Position numbers and translations under genes: made by a program. DNA of 28,945 nucleotides from Equadaptatus sp045601305 (GTDB lineage: Bacteria > Synergistota > Synergistia > Synergistales > Synergistaceae), in NCBI GenBank assembly GCA_045601305.1, contig JAZRZG010000114.1, positions 1-28,945 of the forward strand. The letters are read 5' to 3'. This document shows, piece after piece, positions 7,673 to 15,418 of this stretch. Within the stretch, counting starts at the first letter, position 1, and each line of letters opens with the position of its first letter. The notes under the pieces are model-generated. The model saw only the letters and a list, made by a program, of their open reading frames with translations. It did not search any database and was not told the origin of the DNA.

Positions 7673-8923
7673 TTACACACTTCTAATATTTTTTTCAAGC
7701 AGCCAGTCTGTTATGTTAATGAGTTTTATGCCGTCTTTGGATTTTATGAAGTTTCTGTCCATTGAAAGTACAATTTTCTCGTAGTTATCTTTTATCTGTT
7801 GAAGCGGACGTATTTCACGGTCAAGTGTTTCTTCGGAGGCTGTTGTTTCAGCGACTTGTATATATTTTTTGTCATCAGCTTTTTCGGCAATAAAATCTAT
7901 TTCTTTGCTGTCCGCTTTTCCAACATATATTTTGTATTCCCTGCGCAACAATTCAAGATACACGATATTTTCAAGTATGTGTCTCCTGTCAGCATCTCTG
8001 TAGCCTAAAAGCAAATTGCGGAAGCCGATGTCTGTCACGTAATGTTTTTCAAGCGTTTTAAGCAGTTGTTTGCCCTTAATGTCATATCTGCCTACAGGAT
8101 AAAAAAGATACGCGTTTTCAAGCATTTTCAGATATTTGTCAACCGTTCGTCCTGCAACTGAAGCATCGCCTTTTGCGCTGATTTCTTTTTCACTGCAAAG
8201 GAATTTTCCTATGCTGTTCGGTGAGGTTATGCTGCCTATGTTATCACACAAAAATCTTGCAAGCCTGTGAAGCAGAGAAGTGTCCGCCGTTTCTGTGCGC
8301 TGCAGTATGTCGCGCAGAACAACTGTTGAATATATGCCTTCAAGCGCTTTCATGCTGTTTTCGATATTTTCAGTCCCGTATTGATAAAGCACAGGCATTC
8401 CGCCTATTTGAAGATATGTTCTGAATTTTTCGTCAGTTGAAACATAACTTTCAAAGCTGTAGAATGTCAAAAACTCTTTAAAGGAAAGCGGAAGTATTCG
8501 TATTTCAACGCAGCGCCCCGACAGCAGAGTAGAAAATTCTGTTGACAGCAGATGCGCATTAGAACCGGTAATATATATGTCAACGTCAAAATCAAGCCGC
8601 AGGGATTCTATGGCTTTTTCCCAGCCGTTTACCTCCTGCAGTTCGTCAAACAGCAAATAGCTGCGTTCGCCCTGTTTCAGCTGCACCGCAACGTAACGAT
8701 AAAATGCTTCATAGTTTTTCAGCTCGGCATACTGCATAGATTCAAGGTTCATTCGTATTATGTTTTCCGAAGGTACACCGTCATCAAGCAGTTGTCTGTA
8801 AAACAGTTCAAGCATTGTTGACTTTCCGCAGCGCCGTATGCCGGTAAGTATTTTCACTAAATCTATATCCTTATTGTCCATAATACGTTTGAGATATTCA
8901 GGTCTGTTTATCAGTTCACGCAT
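7673..8923 (-). CDS. AAA-type ATPase with DUF4143-like C-terminal domain
   Basis: 416 residues from ATG 8923. Walker A GIRRCGKST (28-36), Walker B YLLFDEL (89-95) and a GSNAHLL sensor segment follow the pattern of the large ATP-binding family with a DUF4143 end. The C-terminus has a restriction-nuclease-like pattern: HILENIVYLELLRR, then EIDF (341-344) and YIQVAET (355-361), which may be an active or decayed PD-(D/E)XK fold. A longer frame begins at 8968, but the strong promoter with its -10 at 8949-8954 places transcription start near 8942, so 8923 is preferred; GGAAGGGAAG lies upstream of it. These proteins are scattered between genomes, often in accessory regions, and their role is unknown. 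Confidence 0.8.
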   Translation of the reverse strand: MRELINRPEYLKRIMDNKDIDLVKILTGIRRCGKSTMLELFYRQLLDDGVPSENIIRMNLESMQYAELKNYEAFYRYVAVQLKQGERSYLLFDELQEVNGWEKAIESLRLDFDVDIYITGSNAHLLSTEFSTLLSGRCVEIRILPLSFKEFLTFYSFESYVSTDEKFRTYLQIGGMPVLYQYGTENIENSMKALEGIYSTVVLRDILQRTETADTSLLHRLARFLCDNIGSITSPNSIGKFLCSEKEISAKGDASVAGRTVDKYLKMLENAYLFYPVGRYDIKGKQLLKTLEKHYVTDIGFRNLLLGYRDADRRHILENIVYLELLRREYKIYVGKADSKEIDFIAEKADDKKYIQVAETTASEETLDREIRPLQQIKDNYEKIVLSMDRNFIKSKDGIKLINITDWLLEKNIRSV

Positions 8924-8948
8924 TTTGCCACTTCCCTTCCGAAAACGT

Positions 8949-8977
8949 ATTATAATATACCTCACCAAAATTTACAA
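8949..8977 (-). promoter_or_regulatory. Promoter of the DUF4143-type ATPase gene
   Basis: Minus strand TTGTAA (8972-8977), spacer of exactly 17, TATAAT (8949-8954). The -35 box overlaps by two bases the perfect palindrome at 8976-9003, which therefore could be an operator for this gene. Start of transcription would be about 8942, 20 bases before the chosen ATG. Confidence 0.7.
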
Positions 8978-9003
8978 GTTTTTGACTTGCAAGTCAAAAA
9001 CTT
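8976..9003. repeat. 28-base perfect palindrome upstream of the ATPase promoter
   Basis: AAGTTTTTGACTTG (8976-8989) followed directly by its reverse complement (8990-9003), with no loop. It touches the -35 box of the ATPase gene on the minus strand. With no loop and no T run next to it, a protein binding site seems more likely than a terminator. The upstream gene already has its own good terminator at 9037-9071. Confidence 0.7.
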
Positions 9004-9036
9004 TGTTTTTATGTATAGTTTTCAACATTGATTTAC

Positions 9037-9071
9037 AAAAAAGCAGACAGCATTTGCATACTGTCTGCTTT
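9037..9071 (-). terminator. Intrinsic terminator of the gene at 9138-9632
   Basis: On the minus strand, 11-base arms AAGCAGACAG(+1) with loop TATGCAAATG and a six-T tail (9037-9042). It is a textbook terminator about 67 bases after the stop. A second inverted repeat GAAACCGG (9081-9088) with CCGGTTTC (9113-9120) lies between it and the stop codon. Confidence 0.85.
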
Positions 9072-9137
9072 ATATCCGCGGAAACCGGATACCCACTATT
9101 GAATAGAGCTCGCCGGTTTCTGCTTTTCTGCGTCCGT

Positions 9138-9632
9138 TTAAGCGCGGAGACATTCAAGAGTTTTCTGATAACATTCCGCGGCTTCTTTGTATGAACCTGC
9201 GCCGTAATAACTGTTGGCAAGCTCTTCCCACGTTTTTGCCATCGGGTCTTTTTTCACCGGTTGCGTTACATTTTCCGATGCTGCCGTATAAAACGCGCTG
9301 AATTTGTCGCTGATCAGCTTCTGCATTTTACCGTCGCAATAGACTGACTCAAATTCTTTGCCGTTGAGGCAGCATTTTTGCATTGACATTCCGTTTGCAT
9401 AGCCTTTTTCGGTCGGTTTTGTTCTGCCGTTTTCCTTTGCCCAGTAGCCTTCCGAAACAAGCCAGTCTGATACCGTTTTGAAGGTGAGCGCGTCTGAGTT
9501 GTAACGTATGTTGAGCGTTTTGACAATTTTTGTGACGGAGCGAAGATACGGCGTGAAGCCTTTTCTTTCCGTCTGTGCCGCTGCTGCTCCTGCCTGTGCC
9601 ATGTTCTGCGCTGTCGTAACTGTGTCCTGCAT
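9138..9632 (-). CDS. Small cytoplasmic protein: possible winged helix plus TPR-like tail
   Basis: 164 residues, family not recognised with confidence. The N-terminus is Ala/Gln-rich. The centre, about residues 45-85 (FKTVSDWLVSEGYW then RTKPTEKGYANGM), reads like the winged-helix pattern of phage KilA-C or related DNA-binding domains, where a helix ending in 'L..GY' is followed by a basic wing and 'PT.KG...G'. The last 35 residues (WEELANSYYGAGSYKEAAECYQ) fit one tetratricopeptide repeat. AGGAGG lies eight bases before the ATG. The gene is a separate unit: a terminator lies on each side (9037-9071 and 9746-9771) and a 33-base palindrome lies 57 bases upstream. Function unknown; a DNA-binding regulator or adaptor is a guess from shape. 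Confidence 0.6.
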   Translation of the reverse strand: MQDTVTTAQNMAQAGAAAAQTERKGFTPYLRSVTKIVKTLNIRYNSDALTFKTVSDWLVSEGYWAKENGRTKPTEKGYANGMSMQKCCLNGKEFESVYCDGKMQKLISDKFSAFYTAASENVTQPVKKDPMAKTWEELANSYYGAGSYKEAAECYQKTLECLRA

Positions 9633-9688
9633 AATTCATTCCTCCTGTTTGGATATGTGTTACGATTATTATTAAAGCGGCTTTTTCC

Positions 9689-9721
9689 AAAAAAATGTCA
9701 TTTGACAAATGACATTTTTTT
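9689..9721. repeat. 33-base perfect palindrome between two small genes
   Basis: A perfect inverted repeat centred on 9705: AAAAAAATGTCATTTG, one central base, then the reverse complement. On either strand it ends in seven T, so it could be a bidirectional terminator with almost no loop, or an operator (ATGTCATTTG core) for the gene starting at 9632. A conventional terminator already lies 25 bases upstream at 9746-9771, which slightly favours the operator reading. Confidence 0.65.
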
Positions 9722-9745
9722 GAAAAACTGTGGTAAGGGCACAAA

Positions 9746-9771
9746 AAAAATTCCGCCCAAGCGGAATTTTT
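9746..9771. terminator. Intrinsic terminator of the gene at 9880-10374
   Basis: Eleven-base arms AAAAATTCCGC (9746-9756) and GCGGAATTTTT (9761-9771) with a four-base loop. The flanking A and T runs make it usable in both directions; on the minus strand it ends the transcript that comes from pgeF and the gene at 9880-10374. Confidence 0.8.
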
Positions 9772-9879
9772 GTCGGCGAAACGGCGAATTATCTGTTCCG
9801 CGCTTCTGTATCTTCTGTTTTGTTCTTTTTCCGATCGGTAAATGACTGCGGTTACAACACTTTTCTGATTGTTAAATCT

Positions 9880-10374
9880 CTACCGCGCCTCTCTCAGTAT
9901 CGGCTGCCCCACCTGTTCAAGCAGAAAATTGACGTCGTTTGCTTCGTATATTTTGTGTATAATGCAGTAGATAATCGTCTTGTCAAAAACAAAAGAGTCG
10001 GAAAGCACAACTCTGCCCTTGCGCAGCAGCTTTTGCGTTTCCTCAAGTCCCAGTTCAAGCGTCAGGGCAAGAGCTATAGCCGTGCCCTTTGAAAAATGAC
10101 CGTTCTTGACGTTGTTAAATACACTGCGGCTGACGTCGGCTTTTCTGTAAACATCAGAATCTTTCAGCCCTTTTTCGTCTATCATTCCAAGCACCGCTTC
10201 CGTGAAACTGCTGTCCGTATTCTGCAGTTCGGCAATTTCCGAGGCGCTCAGCTGCACAGGCGCTGCCGCTCGGTGTGAGGGAAATTCTGTCTCTTCAAGA
10301 TAATTTTTCAGTGCAGCAAGATGCTGCTTAAGTTTTTCCTGTTCCAACGTATTCACCGTCCTGTACTTCGACAA
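9880..10374 (-). CDS. Stand-alone copy of the helical domain found at the C-terminus of the macro protein
   Basis: 164 residues if the TTG at 10374 is used. Residues about 54-160 align along their whole length with residues 243-350 of the macro-domain protein (5887-6954). Shared landmarks are SF near the start, an 'EKG' turn, 'VYRKADVSRSVFNNVK' against 'CYTAANLDRKTFSKIK', 'AIALALTLELGLEETQKLLRK' against 'AVSLAVGLKLNINETLDLLQK', and 'IIYCIIHKIYEANDVNFLL' against 'IVYCLKKKIYDIDEINFIL'. The core looks like a lambda-repressor-type helix-turn-helix. The start is uncertain: TTG 10374, GTG 10356 and TTG 10347 are all possible and none has a strong ribosome binding site. It begins 10 bases after pgeF, so it is probably transcribed with it. 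Role unknown; likely a partner or regulator within the macro/vWA system. Confidence 0.7.
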   Translation of the reverse strand: MSKYRTVNTLEQEKLKQHLAALKNYLEETEFPSHRAAAPVQLSASEIAELQNTDSSFTEAVLGMIDEKGLKDSDVYRKADVSRSVFNNVKNGHFSKGTAIALALTLELGLEETQKLLRKGRVVLSDSFVFDKTIIYCIIHKIYEANDVNFLLEQVGQPILREAR

Positions 10375-10384
10375 CTGCTCGCGA

Positions 10385-11119
10385 TTACTGTATCATTATT
10401 CCGGTAAGCATTCTCTTTTCCGTATCGCCTTTGCGATATGACGGACACACGCCGGAATGGTACGTGCATACATCGCTTTCAAATATATTTTCGCTTTTTA
10501 CGCCTGCTTTTTCAAGTGTTATTCTGATTGCAAGCGGCAGATTGAGCAGATATTTTCCGTTTTCTTTTGCAGTGAAAAAGCGGCTGATTTCATCTTGCGT
10601 AAAATTTTCTTCAAAACGCGGTATTAAATCTGCGCTGACTTCGTAACACTCTCTGCATATACAGGGTCCTGTTGAAGCGGTTATGTCTTCGGCTTTTGTG
10701 CCGTATTTTTCTGTCATGAGTTTCACGGCATTTGCCGATATTTTTCCTGCCGTACCTTTCCAACCGCTGTGCACCATTGCCGCGACCTTTTTAACAGGGT
10801 CAAAAAGATATACAGGACCACAATCTGCTTCAAGCGTGCAAAGCAAAAGCCCGCGTTCATTTGTAACGACACCGTCAAAGCCGCTCTCACGCTCCTTGCA
10901 CACTATACCTTCTCCGCCGTTGCATTTTGCAACCGCTTTAACCGCAGACGTGTGTGTCTGCGACGGGCGGACAATATCCGTCAGATTTATTTCAAGCATT
11001 TCAGCAAGCGTTTTCCAGTTTTCTTCGCCTTCAGCACTTCTCCAGCAGCCGTTTCCGTCAGGAACGTAAAACGCGAAGACTTCCATATTTTCAAAAGCAG
11101 CTATTTTACATATTTTCAT
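10385..11119 (-). CDS. pgeF: Peptidoglycan editing factor PgeF (YfiH / laccase-domain family)
   Basis: 244 residues, normal for the family. Metal/catalytic residues are present: His56 in QTHTSAV, Cys100 in EADCGPV and His117 in VHSGWKGT, plus GPCICRECYEV and the late CPSYRKG. Members were first called polyphenol oxidases; bacterial members hydrolyse or phosphorolyse purine nucleosides, and E. coli PgeF keeps wrong amino acids out of peptidoglycan precursors. The start overlaps the rluD stop by one base (TAATG), a standard arrangement for these two genes and a sign of coupled translation. Cytoplasmic, no signal peptide. Confidence 0.9.
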   Translation of the reverse strand: MKICKIAAFENMEVFAFYVPDGNGCWRSAEGEENWKTLAEMLEINLTDIVRPSQTHTSAVKAVAKCNGGEGIVCKERESGFDGVVTNERGLLLCTLEADCGPVYLFDPVKKVAAMVHSGWKGTAGKISANAVKLMTEKYGTKAEDITASTGPCICRECYEVSADLIPRFEENFTQDEISRFFTAKENGKYLLNLPLAIRITLEKAGVKSENIFESDVCTYHSGVCPSYRKGDTEKRMLTGIMIQ

Positions 11120-12024
11120 TACTTTACCCCATGAAGAAAATCGCTTAATTCTATTGGCAGCGGCACTCTGAAACTCATCTGTACTCTTGTTCGCGGGTGC
11201 GCAAAACTAAGTTTCCATGAGTGCAGAAATATTCTTTCCGCGCCGAACGGTGACTGACGCGACGGGTCATAAAGTTTGTCACCGACAAGCGGACATTTGA
11301 GCGCTTTAAGGTGGACTCGTATTTGGTGTGTTCTGCCCGTGTGAAGCCGGCAGACAACAAGCGTGTAACCGTTTCTGCTCCATAAAGTTCTGTAATCCGT
11401 CCATGCGTCGCGTCCGTCTGCAAGCACCGCCTGCCGCAATCTGTTGTACGGGTCTCTGCCTATCGGATAACGTATTTCGCCTTCGGGCGAAGGCAGTATG
11501 CCGTTACACAGCGCAAGATATTCCTTGTGAACGCGGCGCGCCTTAAAATCGCGGAACAATCCCTCTTGCGCAAGACCGTTTCTCGCGACAACCATAAGCC
11601 CTGATGTTGTGGAGTCAAGCCGGTGTACAATTCCCGGACGCTGTACGCCGTTCAGCGAACCCATATCAGGAAATTTGTAAAGCAAACCGTGTACAAGAGT
11701 GCCTGACCAATGACCCGGCGAAGGGTGAACGACCAGCCCTGCGGGCTTGTTTATGACTATAACGTCATCGTCTGCGTAAACTGTTTCAAAATAAACGTCT
11801 TCAGGCTCCAAATCAAGCGTTTCCACAGGGGGCACATGTATGTATATTTTGTCGTTCAACGCGACTTTAACGGACGGCTTCACACGCCTTTCAGGTATTA
11901 GGGCAACAGCGCCGTCTTTTATAAGTTTCGCCGAAAAAGCGCGGGAAACACCAAGCAGACGCGAAACTGCAAAATCCAGTCTGTGCCCGTCAAGGGCATC
12001 GCCGGCTTCAAACAGTTGGCGCAT
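11119..12024 (-). CDS. rluD: RluD-family 23S rRNA pseudouridine synthase
   Basis: 301 residues from ATG 12024. An N-terminal S4 RNA-binding domain (about 12-65, RLDFAVSRLLGVSRAF) is followed by the RluA-type catalytic domain with HRLDSTTSGL (134-143; catalytic Asp137), then RTHQIRVHL. The frame stays open upstream to 12252, but that part overlaps ileS out of frame and crosses the ileS terminator at 12053-12082; homologues start near the chosen ATG. No strong ribosome binding site is seen before it. RluD makes pseudouridines in helix 69 of 23S rRNA; the exact target of this member (RluC or RluD sites) is inferred from family only. Confidence 0.88.
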   Translation of the reverse strand: MRQLFEAGDALDGHRLDFAVSRLLGVSRAFSAKLIKDGAVALIPERRVKPSVKVALNDKIYIHVPPVETLDLEPEDVYFETVYADDDVIVINKPAGLVVHPSPGHWSGTLVHGLLYKFPDMGSLNGVQRPGIVHRLDSTTSGLMVVARNGLAQEGLFRDFKARRVHKEYLALCNGILPSPEGEIRYPIGRDPYNRLRQAVLADGRDAWTDYRTLWSRNGYTLVVCRLHTGRTHQIRVHLKALKCPLVGDKLYDPSRQSPFGAERIFLHSWKLSFAHPRTRVQMSFRVPLPIELSDFLHGVK

Positions 12025-12052
12025 TGTTTCGTTTTCTGCCTGTTCGTCAGAC

Positions 12053-12082
12053 AAAAATTGGGGAGAAACTGTCTCCCCAATT
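12053..12082 (-). terminator. Intrinsic terminator after ileS
   Basis: Minus strand AATTGGGGAGA, loop CAGTT, TCTCCCCAATT, then TTTTT running to 12053. It lies 22 bases after the ileS stop and 29 bases before the rluD start, so rluD would be expressed by read-through or from a promoter I cannot see. Confidence 0.8.
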
Positions 12083-12103
12083 ACGATATTTTTTGTTTTA
12101 GTA

Positions 12104-14878
12104 TTATTTGACAAGGACTTCCCTGCAACGGTCGCAAATTCCGTGTTCAGCGACTTCCGATCTTCTCTGCCAGCAGCGCGGGCATTTTTCATACTCGCAT
12201 TTGCTGACAAGAATCTTGATGTCTGTTGCTTCATCGGTAAACACATTTTCACCGCTGACTTCGCCGAGTCTGCAGTCAGAAACTATCAAAAGTGTCCTCC
12301 ACTGCTCCGGCGTAAGTTTTCCTGCGTCATCGGCAAATTTTTCACCGAACGCGATTGTTACGTCAGCGTCAAGCGGATGACCGATAACGTTGTTGGCACG
12401 CGCGTTTTCAAGTCCGCGGAGAGCTGCCTGACGCGCGTCCGTAATTTTGTCCCATCTCTGCTCAATTTCAGGGTCAATGCCTTCAACATCTGCCTCCGGC
12501 CATTCTGAAAGGAATACGCTCTTCGGAAGCGCGGCATCTTTTTCTCTCATGCACTGCCAAATTTCTTCTGCAGTAAACGAAAGCACGTTGGACATCATAA
12601 TCGTAACAGCTTTAAGCACTTTCCACATTGTGGTCTGAATTGCGCGGCGCGCCGCAGAATCTTCGGCATCCGTGTAAAGAGCGTCTTTGTTAATGTCAAT
12701 GTAAAGCGCGCTCATTTCCTGATCGCAGAACTGGTGAATGAGTGTCATCGGCTGGTGGAATTCGTATGCTTCAAAGCCTTTGGTAACACGGTCGCGCAGC
12801 CTGTCAAGTTTGAGCATTACATACTTGTCAAATTCTCCGAGCTTTTCGTTAGGCACCATGTTTTTCGCAGGGTCAAAGCCGTTGAGATTGCCGAGCAGGA
12901 AACGCGCGGTGTTTCTGATACGGCGGTATTCTTCCGTAAGCGTCTTAAAGATTTCTTCGGAAATGCGAACGTCACTGCGATAGTCTGACGAAGCAACCCA
13001 AAGCCGAAGGAGGTCAGCGCCGTATTTGTCAGAGATTTTTTCCGGCGTCATAACATTGCCGAGTGATTTTGACATTTTGCGTCCGTCGCCCGCCATTATA
13101 AAGCCGTGCGTAAGGACTGTGCCGTAAGGCGCTCTGCCGCGGATTGCAACGCTGTTGAGCAGTGATGTCTGGAACCACCCTCTGTGCTGGTCACTGCCTT
13201 CAAGATAAAGGTCTGCCGGCCATCTAAGGTCGCTCCAGTTATCAAGAACTGCCGAGTGGCTTGTACCTGAGTCAAACCAAACGTCAAGAATATCTGTTTC
13301 TTTTTTAAGGTGATGTCCGCCGCATTTCGGACAGACTGCAAGGTCTCCGATAAGTTCTTCGTTGGACATGGTCCACCAGCAGTTTGTGCCGTGCTCGCGG
13401 ACTTTTTCCGCAAATCTGCGAATACGGTCGCCTGTTAGGATTACCTCTCCGCAGTCCTCGCAGTAGAATGCGGGAATCGGCACACCCCAAGTGCGCTGAC
13501 GTGAGATACACCAGTCTGAACGGTCGCGAACCATGTTTGTTATACGATCTTTACCCCACTCAGGAACCCACTTGACTGAGTCAATGGCTTTAAGTGCCTC
13601 ATCCTTGAATTTTGATACGGAAATAAACCACTGCGGAGTCGCGCGGAAAATAACCGGCTTTTTGCAGCGCCAGCAGTGCGGATAAGAGTGCTTGATTTTA
13701 AGGCGTCCGAGAAGTCTGCCGTTGTCCGCAATCATCCGGAATATAACGTCCTCGCCTTCATGAATGGGCATACCGCCTACAAACGGAAGTTCCTTAACAA
13801 AGCAGCCTTTGTCGTCAACCGAGTTAAATACGTCTATGCCGTAGCGAATACCGGTTTCATAGTCGTCAGCGCCGTGTCCGGGCGCCGTGTGAACACAGCC
13901 GGTACCTGTATCCAGCGTGACATAAGGCGCAAGAACAACAGGCAGTTCAAGGTCATAGAAAGGGTGTGCCGCCTTTGTGTTTTCGAGTTTCTGACCTTCA
14001 CAGGTAATAATCGGACTGCCGAATTCAAGATTTGTTGCCTTTGCGACTTCATCTTTGAGTTCTGTCGCGAAAACATAAACTTTGCCGTTTGCCTCGTAGA
14101 AACCGTATTCATAATGCGCGTGAAGCGCAACAGCGCGTGATGCAGGGAGCGTCCACGGAGTTGTTGTCCAAATAATGATATTAACGTCTTTTCCCGCAAG
14201 GTCAGGGAAAACTTTGGCGGCGTCCTGATACTGATACGCAACGTAAATTGACGGTGACACCTCATCGCCGTATTCAATTTCAGCGGCGGCAAGCGCCGTC
14301 TGGCAGTCATTGCACCAGTATATAGGCTTGTTGCCCTTGTAAACATAGCCTTTGTCTGCCATATCTGCAAGACCCTCAAGTTCCGTCGCTTCAAATGCAG
14401 GAAGCAAAGTCATGTACGGGTGTTCCCAGTCGCCTATAACACCAAGACGCTGAAACTGTCCGGACTGAACGCCAATAAATTTTCTGGCATAGGCTTCACA
14501 GCGTTTGCGAAGTTCAAGCGGTGTAAGAGAATCTCTGTCCACACCGTCTTCTTTGAGAACTTTAAGCTCCGTCGGAAGTCCGTGAGTATCAAACCCCGGG
14601 ACATAGGGCGTAAAGAAGCCGCTGAGCCATTTGTATTTGACTATAAAATCTTTCAGTATTTTATTCGTCGCAGTTCCGATATGTATGCTTGCGTTTGCGT
14701 AGGGTGGACCGTCATGAAGAATAAATGACGGTTTATTGCTGTTTTTCTTCTTCAGCTCACCGTAAAGGTCCATATCCTGCCAAAATTTAAGAAATCCCGG
14801 CTCGCGCTGTGAAAGATTTGCGCGCATGGGGAACTCAGTCTGCGGCAGAAGCAGTGTTTCTTTGTAATCCTGTGCCAT
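12104..14878 (-). CDS. ileS: Isoleucyl-tRNA synthetase
   Basis: 924 residues from ATG 14878, a usual length for bacterial IleRS. The class I signature is DGPPYAN then HIGT (66-69, with Thr in the last position of the HIGH motif), the KMSKS loop is RKMSKSLGN, the editing (CP1) domain includes TTTPWTLP and GTGCVHTAPGHG, and the C-terminal zinc knuckle has CPRCW and CDRC pairs. It charges tRNA-Ile with isoleucine and edits valine. A longer frame reaches 14977, but its first 33 codons span the promoter at 14927-14955; GGAGG seven bases before ATG 14878 settles the start. No T-box leader is visible in the roughly 40-base 5' region. Confidence 0.97.
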   Translation of the reverse strand: MAQDYKETLLLPQTEFPMRANLSQREPGFLKFWQDMDLYGELKKKNSNKPSFILHDGPPYANASIHIGTATNKILKDFIVKYKWLSGFFTPYVPGFDTHGLPTELKVLKEDGVDRDSLTPLELRKRCEAYARKFIGVQSGQFQRLGVIGDWEHPYMTLLPAFEATELEGLADMADKGYVYKGNKPIYWCNDCQTALAAAEIEYGDEVSPSIYVAYQYQDAAKVFPDLAGKDVNIIIWTTTPWTLPASRAVALHAHYEYGFYEANGKVYVFATELKDEVAKATNLEFGSPIITCEGQKLENTKAAHPFYDLELPVVLAPYVTLDTGTGCVHTAPGHGADDYETGIRYGIDVFNSVDDKGCFVKELPFVGGMPIHEGEDVIFRMIADNGRLLGRLKIKHSYPHCWRCKKPVIFRATPQWFISVSKFKDEALKAIDSVKWVPEWGKDRITNMVRDRSDWCISRQRTWGVPIPAFYCEDCGEVILTGDRIRRFAEKVREHGTNCWWTMSNEELIGDLAVCPKCGGHHLKKETDILDVWFDSGTSHSAVLDNWSDLRWPADLYLEGSDQHRGWFQTSLLNSVAIRGRAPYGTVLTHGFIMAGDGRKMSKSLGNVMTPEKISDKYGADLLRLWVASSDYRSDVRISEEIFKTLTEEYRRIRNTARFLLGNLNGFDPAKNMVPNEKLGEFDKYVMLKLDRLRDRVTKGFEAYEFHQPMTLIHQFCDQEMSALYIDINKDALYTDAEDSAARRAIQTTMWKVLKAVTIMMSNVLSFTAEEIWQCMREKDAALPKSVFLSEWPEADVEGIDPEIEQRWDKITDARQAALRGLENARANNVIGHPLDADVTIAFGEKFADDAGKLTPEQWRTLLIVSDCRLGEVSGENVFTDEATDIKILVSKCEYEKCPRCWQRRSEVAEHGICDRCREVLVK

Positions 14879-14926
14879 ATCCGTACCTCCGTTTATACCG
14901 GACAAAATTTGCTCGTCAACCGTAAT

Positions 14927-14955
14927 ATTATACTTGCCAAACTGTGCTGCTGCAA
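14927..14955 (-). promoter_or_regulatory. Promoter of ileS
   Basis: Minus strand TTGCAG (14950-14955), spacer of 17, TATAAT (14927-14932). Transcription would begin about 14920, giving an untranslated leader of about 42 bases, too short for a T-box or similar attenuator. Confidence 0.75.
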
Positions 14956-15055
14956 GCATTTTTACACATTTTTTCATCTTACGGTTTTCATATTTCTCAA
15001 TTAAAGTAAATATTGTTATATAATAATCACAGACAAAAGCAAAGGAAGATATAAC

Positions 15056-15418
15056 ATGCCCGAGTGGAAGAACAGAAACTGGTTTGACAAAACAGGCTAT
15101 TCGTTTGCAGGACTGCGCGACGCGCTGAAAACAGAAAAAGCCGTGAAAGAGGAAACTGCTGCACTTGCGGCTTTGACTGTTATTGCCTTTATTAGATTCG
15201 GCTTTTCAAATTTTACAAGGGTAATTGAAATCTTCTTTGCAGGTCTTGCGCCGATTATTCTTGAACTTATCAACACCGCTTTTGAAATTATAACTGACCT
15301 CGCCTGCGGCACTGAGTACAACGAAAAAATCCGCATGGCAAAGGATATGCTTTCGGGCGCTATGCTCCTCACTTTTATTCTGTGCTACAGCATCTGCCTA
15401 ATGTTGCTGCTTAAGTAA
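15056..15418 (+). CDS. dgkA: Diacylglycerol kinase family membrane protein (DgkA)
   Basis: 120 residues, matching the small integral membrane kinase. Three transmembrane helices are visible, and the family motifs ELINTAFEIITD (about 70-81) and AKDMLSGAML (about 95-104) line up with E. coli DgkA; the glutamates there bind the metal and substrate. It phosphorylates diacylglycerol (E. coli type) or undecaprenol (Gram-positive type); sequence alone does not decide, though the diderm setting favours lipid recycling. AGGAAG lies seven bases before the ATG, and a TATAAT at 15019-15024 may be its -10 box. Its last 21 bases overlap the end of the convergent S55 peptidase gene. Confidence 0.9.
   Translation: MPEWKNRNWFDKTGYSFAGLRDALKTEKAVKEETAALAALTVIAFIRFGFSNFTRVIEIFFAGLAPIILELINTAFEIITDLACGTEYNEKIRMAKDMLSGAMLLTFILCYSICLMLLLK

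Noticed and set aside
12025..12252. 76-codon N-terminal extension of rluD
   Set aside because: It overlaps the end of ileS in another frame and contains the ileS terminator; the family starts at about ATG 12024.
14879..14977. 33-codon N-terminal extension of ileS
   Set aside because: It covers the TTGCAG-17-TATAAT promoter, and the ATG at 14878 has the ribosome binding site and matches family starts.
14879..15055. T-box leader upstream of ileS
   Set aside because: The predicted leader is only about 42 bases and has no T-box sequence or specifier stem.
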